This document shows positions 5,743-10,992 of a stretch of 10,992 bases of DNA, piece after piece. Each line of letters begins with the position of its first letter. Positions within the stretch are counted from its first letter, which is position 1. The DNA is from an uncultured Clostridia bacterium (lineage in GTDB: Bacteria; Bacillota; Clostridia; Lachnospirales; Lachnospiraceae), in the NCBI GenBank assembly GCA_947178045.1, contig CAMWWR010000025.1:1-10992 (forward strand), read 5' to 3'. The notes under the pieces were generated by a model. It saw nothing but the letters and a program-made list of their open reading frames with translations. It had not been told where the DNA came from and did not search any database. The translations under genes and the position numbers were made by a program.

Positions 5743-7950
5743 CTATTCGTACAGCCCCATCTCCGCGGCTCTCTGTCTGCGCCGGATTGCCTCATCAAAC
5801 GTGATCAGGCCCTGCTGGTACTCTGTAACATATTCGTCGGAAGAATCATGCGGATATCCTGTCGGAATGACAGAATCCCGAAAGATTCCATACAGATCCT
5901 GAAATGCCGGAAGAGAGGTATCATACATATCCTCATAATACTCGATATCCTCCCTGAAAAAGGACGGCCATTCAATTACCGTGCTCTGATTCGCAGCCAG
6001 CACTTCCAGATATTCGATTGCTGCCTCCTTCTGCCTGCTGTACGGATTGACAAACGCATACGAAATGCCGAGATAATTTTTTTCTGAAGCATCCGCCAGC
6101 TTAGGCGCTGCCATGACACGCCAGCCGGTCAGAAGTCTTGTCGTCTGTTCCCGTGTCCGGCCATAAGAGAACAGATGTTCGGATGTATAGCAGGTCTTAA
6201 AAATCATGATATTCCGGTTAAATTCCGGCCCCTCACCGATCAATGCGTAATCTGGTTGACTCTCCTGATACTTTGCAAAAAACAAAGGATGGTTTGCGGT
6301 CGCAGAGCTGTGCCGCACCCAGCCGCTCCAGAGAGTATCCGCCACATGCCGGTAGAGCTCCGTGTCGAAATTGACTGCTCCTGCCTGAAAATTATTATAA
6401 TTCACATCATAGTGCGCATCACTCCACAGAATAAACTGAGCGGCATTATTATAATAACGATAAGCTCCTGTTTTCCCGTGAAGTCTCTCCAGTACTGCCA
6501 TATAGTCATCCAGCATACCCAGATCCTCTGCTGTGACATGGAAGCGCTCCATGTTTTCCGGAATGTACCAGGTCACAGTGGCGATTTCATCCAGCGGGAG
6601 CATCCAGATGTCCCCGTTTTCATTTATCGCAGTCTCCTGTACATAGCCAAAGCATTTTGAAAGATGCTCCGTAATAATCTCCGAATCGTTCAGCGGAACA
6701 TAGAGCCCCAGCTCCCGTATCCTCTGTACGACAGGAGAACTGGTATGCACGACATAGATGTCAACCTCCGGGTTCCCTGCCATCAGCTCCGCAGCAAACG
6801 TTTCTGCCTCAAATGGCAGATCAAGCAGCTTTGTCTTAAATCCGCTGATCGATTTGATTTTTTGTGTGTCTATGTCATATTTGGACAAGGTGCTGAGCCC
6901 AATCGTCTCCTTGTGCTTCGGCCATTCGGTCGGCTTCGCTTTTTCGTCTCCTGCGTCCCCGTTCCCGGCCTCTCTGCTTCCTTCCTCCTGGCCGAAAATA
7001 CTGCTGTTTTTTTTCGATTCCTCCTGCAGCACCGCAACCCGGCCGTCCGCCCCGAGATAGAGCAGCTGCTGGATCTCCTTCGCCACCATATTGTTCACAA
7101 ACAGATTTCCGCGGTAAAACTGCAGGTCATTCCCGAACATCGTAAACCACCCGGCAAGCAGCTCCTCCTTCTCCCCCGTCGTCAGGTCGATGCCGGTCAG
7201 TCCTTCCTCAGACGTGAGCGCAAACAGCTGCCCACCCTCCACAACGATAGAAAGCACATTCCCCATACCGTCAAAGTGCAGCGTACTCGCGATTTTCTCT
7301 TTCTCTGTATCATAGCGATACAGGTAATATTTATCCTCCTGCCAGCCGTAGAAATACAGACTTCCGTCCTCCGCGCGGTATTCCGCCGCAATGTGCGCCA
7401 GGCCGAGCGTGCTGTACTGTCCGCTCGCCGCATCGATGCAGTACACCTGCTCACCATAATCCTCAAATTCCTCTGCCCCGAACGGGAACATTCCGTCGCC
7501 GTTTTCCCGTGTCACCGGAATAGCCAGCACATAGATTTTTCCGTTGACCGCCACCATATTCCGGATTGTGTGGAACAGAATGGTATTCTGGATCACCCGC
7601 GCCCCATCCTCTCCCAGCTCCACAACGGCGGACCGCTCATAGTCAAAGGCATATATTTTCTCCCCGTCCGCGCAGAGGTTCCCGTAAAACGAATCCGGAG
7701 CAAGCTCCCCCGTTCTTGTCCCATCCTGCCCGTAGGTGTACAGCTTCGCGTCCGCGCTGCTGCAGAGCAGCGTCCCGTCCGGGCGGACGGTGAACGACTC
7801 GATTCCCGCCGTAAGGGAAACGGACTGAAATTGACTTTTCTCATAACCGCTGCGGTCAATTTGGATCTCTTCCTGCTTCTCCTTTCCGCAGCCGGAAAAC
7901 AGGGCGACAAAAAAGAACAGGATAATAGCATAAACACAATTTTTCTTCAT
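5743..7950 (-). CDS. Lipoprotein with beta-propeller-like and extracellular solute-binding domains
   Basis: Secreted lipoprotein of 735 residues. The signal peptide MKKNCVYAIILFFFVALFSG ends at a lipobox with C21; the -3 position is F, which is not the usual leucine. Residues about 40-320 show repeated strand-rich units such as VRPDGTLLCS, YTYGQDGTRTGE, CADGEKIYAFD, VNGKIYVLA and EDGSLYFYGW, consistent with a beta-propeller. A low-complexity linker (about 325-350) precedes a C-terminal region resembling family 1 ABC extracellular solute-binding proteins (from about 380: NPEVDIYVVHTSSPVVQR, later WYIPENMERFHVTAEDLG). The ATG at 7950 has AAAGGG about 8 bases upstream and places the signal peptide at the true N-terminus. 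No permease or ATPase gene adjoins, so the partner transporter, if any, lies elsewhere; a sensing role is also possible. Its promoter is at 8075-8106. Ligand unknown. Confidence 0.85.
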   Translation of the reverse strand: MKKNCVYAIILFFFVALFSGCGKEKQEEIQIDRSGYEKSQFQSVSLTAGIESFTVRPDGTLLCSSADAKLYTYGQDGTRTGELAPDSFYGNLCADGEKIYAFDYERSAVVELGEDGARVIQNTILFHTIRNMVAVNGKIYVLAIPVTRENGDGMFPFGAEEFEDYGEQVYCIDAASGQYSTLGLAHIAAEYRAEDGSLYFYGWQEDKYYLYRYDTEKEKIASTLHFDGMGNVLSIVVEGGQLFALTSEEGLTGIDLTTGEKEELLAGWFTMFGNDLQFYRGNLFVNNMVAKEIQQLLYLGADGRVAVLQEESKKNSSIFGQEEGSREAGNGDAGDEKAKPTEWPKHKETIGLSTLSKYDIDTQKIKSISGFKTKLLDLPFEAETFAAELMAGNPEVDIYVVHTSSPVVQRIRELGLYVPLNDSEIITEHLSKCFGYVQETAINENGDIWMLPLDEIATVTWYIPENMERFHVTAEDLGMLDDYMAVLERLHGKTGAYRYYNNAAQFILWSDAHYDVNYNNFQAGAVNFDTELYRHVADTLWSGWVRHSSATANHPLFFAKYQESQPDYALIGEGPEFNRNIMIFKTCYTSEHLFSYGRTREQTTRLLTGWRVMAAPKLADASEKNYLGISYAFVNPYSRQKEAAIEYLEVLAANQSTVIEWPSFFREDIEYYEDMYDTSLPAFQDLYGIFRDSVIPTGYPHDSSDEYVTEYQQGLITFDEAIRRRQRAAEMGLYE

Positions 7951-8048
7951 GATAATTGCCCTTTCGCCCGCAGGAGCAGGCATTAAACTTCAGTTTCAGG
8001 CTTCTGGTTATGCTGCTCCGTTCGCCAGCATGCCGTTTACCTTCAAGT

Positions 8049-8072
8049 ACAGATTACATATATATTATCTGT
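8049..8072. promoter_or_regulatory. Near-palindromic operator candidate at the lipoprotein start site
   Basis: A 24-bp near-palindrome reads ACAGAT at 8049-8054 and ATCTGT at 8067-8072 with an AT-rich centre; ten of twelve base pairs match. It covers the predicted transcription start and early leader of the lipoprotein gene, a typical place for a repressor to bind. No regulator is assigned. Confidence 0.45.
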
Positions 8073-8074
8073 AA

Positions 8075-8106
8075 ATTATACTATAGCATAAAATTCCTGC
8101 TGTCAA
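8075..8106 (-). promoter_or_regulatory. Promoter for the lipoprotein gene
   Basis: On the minus strand a perfect TTGACA (8101-8106) is followed at 15 bases by TATAGT (8080-8085) with an extended TGC in front. An overlapping perfect TATAAT (8075-8080) stands at 20 bases. The extended -10 reading is the more plausible one. The leader to the ATG at 7950 is about 118 bases. Confidence 0.7.
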
Positions 8107-8153
8107 TCTTCTATTCGCGGCACTATCGGTAAATTCTGCTGTGGTCGTGCAGT

Positions 8154-8201
8154 AAGTAAAAAGAAAAATATTCTGCCACGCACAAAGAATATTTTTTACT
8201 T
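8154..8201. repeat. AT-rich inverted repeat between the divergent promoters
   Basis: Inner arms AAAAATATTCT (8164-8174) and AGAATATTTTT (8186-8196) pair perfectly around an 11-base loop. Outer AAGTAAA (8154-8160) and TTTACTT (8195-8201) are also complementary, as an alternative or extension with a bulge. It abuts the -35 box of the EAL gene promoter. T-rich tracts flank it on both strands, so it could be a terminator for readthrough or an operator. Confidence 0.5.
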
Positions 8202-8228
8202 CACAAGCCCTTTATTATTTGCTAAAAT
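8200..8228 (+). promoter_or_regulatory. Promoter for the GGDEF-EAL gene
   Basis: TTCACA (8200-8205), a 17-base spacer and TAAAAT (8223-8228) each match the vegetative consensus at five of six positions. The start would lie near 8235, giving a leader of about 115 bases before the ATG at 8351. Confidence 0.65.
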
Positions 8229-8350
8229 ATACTTATCATCGGCAGGCTCTGGACGGTATTGTGTGCGGGCGGATGGCGCGGAAAAACCGGGCTGCCCCGG
8301 CACAAAAAACAGTGCGGCCAATTTGAGATTTGAGGGAACGGAGGTGCGAC

Positions 8351-10117
8351 ATGACACACAAGGAGAAGGCGGATCAGCTTTTGCACCAGCAATACCACTG
8401 CTCGCAGGCATTGTTCGGCGCATTTGCGGACGATTTCGGGCTGGATCTGAAAACGGCCTTCCGGATCAGTACATGCTTTGGCGGGGGAATGCGGCAGGGC
8501 GGAACCTGCGGCTGCATCACGGCCTCCCTTCTCGTACTCGGGATGGCGTTCGGCTTTTACGATTCCCAGGACCGGGAGCTGGAGGTCTACGGGAACAAAA
8601 AAACAGAGGACTTTATACGGCGTTTCTCGGAAAAAATGGAAGGGGCCGTCTGCTGCCGGGATATTTTGGGCAAGGATATCTCAAAGCCGGAGGAAATGGC
8701 CCAGATCCGCAAGGACGGGCTGATCTTGAAAAAATGCCCGAGGGCGAGCAATGCCAGCATCGAGATTCTGGAGGAAATGCTGACCGAATATTTAAAAAAT
8801 GCCGCGGAGAGCAGCATTGATCTCGACGACATCCCGGAGAACGAGATGCAGCGGGTGTTCAAGGGCATCCGCAAGCTCAACCGTTTCCGCAGGAATGTGA
8901 ATAATCTTCTGTATTCCTCGGACAAGGAAATCGGATTTATTCAGTTCGATATCCGCAAATTTAAGATCATCAACGATCTGTACGGCGAAAAATTCGGCAA
9001 TGAGGTTCTGGAGTTCACCCTTCATGAACTTGAAAGCATCTGCAATGAGAAGCAGTTTTTCATCAATCTGCGCAGCGATGTGTTCATGGTCGTGACCGAA
9101 TACAAAACGGAGGCCGAGCTTGTGGATTTTATCCAGAATCTGGACCGGAAGATCGGGAGCTTTAAGAATGTAAAGCTGCAGATGGTGTACGGCGTCTACA
9201 CCGTAGAGGACCGCGGGATGGAGCTGCGCCAGATGGAGGATCGGGCAGCGATGGCCCGGAAGGCGGCAAAAAATATCGTATTGTCGAATATTCTTTTTTA
9301 TCGGGAGCAGTTTAAGGAATCGCTGTACAACCGGAAATTTATCGAGGAGAACCTGCAGGCGGCGATCGCCGGCCGGCAGTTTATGATGTACCTCCAGCCA
9401 AAATACAGCATCGCGAAAAACGAGATCATTGGCGCGGAGGCGCTTGTGCGGTGGCGTCATCCGGAGCGCGGCATGATCTATCCGGATCAGTTCATCCCGG
9501 TCATCGAGGAAAATGGCTTCATCCAGAAGGTGGATTATTATATCTGGGAGGAAGCCTGCCGTTTTATCCGAAAATGCAAGGATGCGGGCATCGTACCCTG
9601 CCCGGTCTCGGTCAATATGTCAAGAATTCATCTGCGGGACAATGAGTGCGTCGGGGTGCTCTCCGACCTGATCCAGGCCTATGCCATCCCGAAAAGGCTT
9701 CTGGAGCTTGAGATTACAGAGACGGCGGACGACCAGCAAATCAGCCGGAAGGCGCTGCAGCTGAAGGAGGAGGGCTTTACCCTGCTGATGGATGATTTCG
9801 GCAGCGGCTATTCCTCCCTGAATGTCCTTCTGGAAACTCCGTTCGACGTGATCAAGCTCGACCGGAAGTTCATCGAAAATATGATGATATCCAAAAAGGG
9901 CCGGCTTATCCTGGAGCAGGGCGTCTCCATGGCAGACAAGCTGAGGCTCGGGCTTTTAGCAGAGGGCGTGGAAACCCGGGAGCAGATCGAGCTGCTGCAA
10001 AGCATCGGCTGTGACCAGGTGCAGGGCTATTATTATGCCCGGCCGATGCCGGAGGAGGAATTTTTTGAGCTGCTGAAGGAGCAGCGCAGGACGCCGGAAG
10101 CAATGCCGGAGGACTAA
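8351..10117 (+). CDS. C_GCAxxG_C_C redox domain fused to degenerate GGDEF and intact EAL domains (predicted c-di-GMP phosphodiesterase)
   Basis: Soluble protein of 588 residues with no signal peptide or membrane segment. Residues about 1-148 match the C_GCAxxG_C_C family of putative redox-active proteins: C17 (QQYHCSQALFGAF), FGGGMRQGGTCGC with G54-C55 plus C53, C101-C102 (CCRDILG) and C129 (KKCPRA). Residues about 190-315 form a GGDEF domain (FDIRKFKIINDLYGEKFGNE) whose signature is RSDVF at 241-245, so cyclase activity is unlikely; GTP binding may persist. Residues about 328-580 form an EAL domain with E363 (EAL), N422, E454, E457, D481-D482 (DDFGSGYSSL), K502, E538 and Q558, the set needed for metal-dependent c-di-GMP hydrolysis to pGpG. 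The ATG at 8351 has GGAGG 6 bases upstream. The cysteine domain usually stands alone; fused here, it may gate hydrolysis by redox state or metal, which is inference. The gene is transcribed alone, divergent from the lipoprotein. Confidence 0.92.
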   Translation: MTHKEKADQLLHQQYHCSQALFGAFADDFGLDLKTAFRISTCFGGGMRQGGTCGCITASLLVLGMAFGFYDSQDRELEVYGNKKTEDFIRRFSEKMEGAVCCRDILGKDISKPEEMAQIRKDGLILKKCPRASNASIEILEEMLTEYLKNAAESSIDLDDIPENEMQRVFKGIRKLNRFRRNVNNLLYSSDKEIGFIQFDIRKFKIINDLYGEKFGNEVLEFTLHELESICNEKQFFINLRSDVFMVVTEYKTEAELVDFIQNLDRKIGSFKNVKLQMVYGVYTVEDRGMELRQMEDRAAMARKAAKNIVLSNILFYREQFKESLYNRKFIEENLQAAIAGRQFMMYLQPKYSIAKNEIIGAEALVRWRHPERGMIYPDQFIPVIEENGFIQKVDYYIWEEACRFIRKCKDAGIVPCPVSVNMSRIHLRDNECVGVLSDLIQAYAIPKRLLELEITETADDQQISRKALQLKEEGFTLLMDDFGSGYSSLNVLLETPFDVIKLDRKFIENMMISKKGRLILEQGVSMADKLRLGLLAEGVETREQIELLQSIGCDQVQGYYYARPMPEEEFFELLKEQRRTPEAMPED

Positions 10118-10149
10118 GGTCTCCGGCTCAGTCCCCACGATTTCAGGGG
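10105..10149. terminator. Two small hairpins between convergent genes
   Basis: GCCGGAG (10105-10111) pairs with CTCCGGC (10121-10127) across the EAL gene stop codon, and CCCC (10133-10136) pairs with GGGG (10146-10149). They fill most of the 43-base convergent gap. Neither has a T-run, so a termination role is only suggested by position. Confidence 0.3.
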
Positions 10150-10160
10150 CCTGCCTGCTT

Positions 10161-10934
10161 TCAACCCTCTCCAAACTCCAGCTCCGCATATACGCCGTAG
10201 TGGTCGCTCGCCGACAGCCCCGTCCTGTCCGACACCTCTGTTCCGAAAATCCCGCAGTCCTTCAGAAGCGGAAACGCCGCCGGATACGGGTTTTTCAGCA
10301 GGATGCGGTCAAAACGCTGGTTTGTCTCGATCGTGTTGGTGCTGGTTCCTCCCGGCGGGTTCCAGCGCGGATTATTCCGGAAATTTAACGTTGCGGACGC
10401 CGCCTGCCCCGTGCACTCCGCATACGCCTCCGCAAGGTCAAACCAGCTTGTCTCCCGCTCCATCAGGGACTGTTCACCCTTCAGAAAGCGATGTACCGCA
10501 GAATGCTCCGAGCAATTAAAATCCCCCGCCAGAAAAGCATAGTCCGCCTGTATCCCTGCGGCCTGCTCCGCGATATCGACGATCGCCCTCTCCCGCTTCA
10601 GCGCGCCGTCCCAGGGCAGGTGCACGTTGATGACCAGTATTTTCTTCTCTTCCACGCACAACAGAGCTGCAGCGGCATAAGGATAACGCTGCAGCTCTGC
10701 AAGCGGATAACGGCTCAGAATCCCTGTGCCGCTCCACTCCCCGCCATCGGGCAGCGCAGGACAGAAGTACGGATATCCGCATCGCTGCATAAGCTCTTTC
10801 AGCTGCCGCTCATCCGCTGTCTCCTGAAGACATATTACGTCCGCCTCGACCCTCCGAATCTCCCCGACGATCTGTTCAAAACGCAGCGGCATTCCCTCCG
10901 CCGAATCCCATATATTGTATACCGCGCTCCGCAT
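10161..10934 (-). CDS. Endonuclease/exonuclease/phosphatase-family protein
   Basis: Protein of 257 residues, usual length for the single-domain family, without a signal peptide. The hallmark residues appear in order: N7 (YNIWD), E38 (ADVICLQET), H105 (NVHLPWDG), D138 and N140 (LAGDFNCSEHS), D209 (RFDRILL) and D244-H245 (SASDHYGVYAEL). Family members cut phosphodiester bonds in DNA, RNA, phospholipids or inositol phosphates with Mg2+; the substrate cannot be read from sequence. The ATG at 10934 fits the family's start (a strand ending in YN) and has a weak purine-rich GGGAAGAAG site upstream. The frame stays open to the window edge, but the upstream peptide would be an unnatural Arg/Lys-rich run, so an earlier start is unlikely. 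It converges on the EAL gene, with a 43-base gap. Its promoter lies at or beyond the window edge. Confidence 0.88.
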   Translation of the reverse strand: MRSAVYNIWDSAEGMPLRFEQIVGEIRRVEADVICLQETADERQLKELMQRCGYPYFCPALPDGGEWSGTGILSRYPLAELQRYPYAAAALLCVEEKKILVINVHLPWDGALKRERAIVDIAEQAAGIQADYAFLAGDFNCSEHSAVHRFLKGEQSLMERETSWFDLAEAYAECTGQAASATLNFRNNPRWNPPGGTSTNTIETNQRFDRILLKNPYPAAFPLLKDCGIFGTEVSDRTGLSASDHYGVYAELEFGEG

Positions 10935-10992
10935 ATTTCTTCTTCCCGTCTTTTTCCCTGTTTCCGCTCGTTTCCTTCGTTTTCCGCGCCGA

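Larger units (their letters stand above)
7951..8350. other. 400-bp divergent intergenic region
   Basis: This stretch holds no gene. It separates the minus-strand lipoprotein from the plus-strand GGDEF-EAL gene and carries one promoter for each, a near-palindrome at the minus-strand start site, a central AT-rich inverted repeat and a leader of about 115 bases before the EAL gene. A small GC hairpin, CCGGG / CCCGG, lies in that leader at 8287-8300. I found no riboswitch consensus, including none for c-di-GMP. Confidence 0.75.

Noticed and set aside
6664..7986. 440-residue plus-strand open frame opposite the lipoprotein gene
   Set aside because: No ribosome site or domain; the minus strand has a signal peptide, lipobox and family motifs.
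8171..8200. CACGCACA-like bases upstream of the EAL gene, similar to the start of the GEMM-I c-di-GMP riboswitch
   Set aside because: The downstream GEMM elements (GGGCAAACC, the GGGACGCAAAGCC block and the paired stems) are missing, and the bases lie upstream of the predicted start site.
8287..8306. GC hairpin with a T5 run on the minus strand, terminator-like
   Set aside because: No minus-strand gene lies upstream to be terminated and the stem is only 5 bp; at most it stops antisense transcription.

Overview
The window looks like a chromosomal segment from a low-to-mid-GC Gram-positive anaerobe of class Clostridia, most likely a Lachnospiraceae relative. This is an inference from gene style: strong AGGAGG-type ribosome sites, TTGACA/TATAAT-like promoters, a LuxR-type two-component pair, a large solute-binding lipoprotein and a C_GCAxxG_C_C domain. 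No rRNA, tRNA, CRISPR array, transposase or phage structural gene is visible.

Layout. Bases 1-59 hold nothing I can support. A minus-strand block runs from about 5.6 kb down to 85. It begins with a NERD-domain protein carrying a topoisomerase-type zinc finger (4449-5486), followed by a membrane histidine kinase (3168-4433) and a LuxR/NarL-type response regulator (2412-3032). A good promoter at 5601-5629 can drive all three. Next comes an AT-rich gene fusing a RhuM domain to a Doc-like Fic domain (1407-2348), closed by its own terminator. Last is an FtsX-type ABC permease (85-1254). The RhuM-Fic gene differs in base composition from its neighbours and looks like an insertion between the two-component pair and a transporter gene.

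A hairpin at 5673-5704 separates this block from a large minus-strand lipoprotein (5743-7950). Its N-terminal half looks like a beta-propeller and its C-terminal half like an ABC extracellular solute-binding protein. A 400-bp divergent intergenic region (7951-8350) with a promoter on each strand, a near-palindrome at the minus-strand start site and an AT-rich inverted repeat separates it from the plus-strand gene 8351-10117.

That plus-strand gene is the most unusual one here. It fuses an N-terminal cysteine-rich C_GCAxxG_C_C (putative redox) domain to a degenerate GGDEF domain and an EAL domain with every catalytic residue I could place. This suggests a cyclic-di-GMP phosphodiesterase gated by redox state or metal. 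A convergent minus-strand endonuclease/exonuclease/phosphatase-family gene (10161-10934) ends the window.

Functional reading. The two-component pair senses an unknown signal at the membrane and could control the nearby transporter. The lipoprotein handles an extracellular ligand. The EAL protein could couple cell redox state to c-di-GMP level. Links between these units are inference from proximity only.
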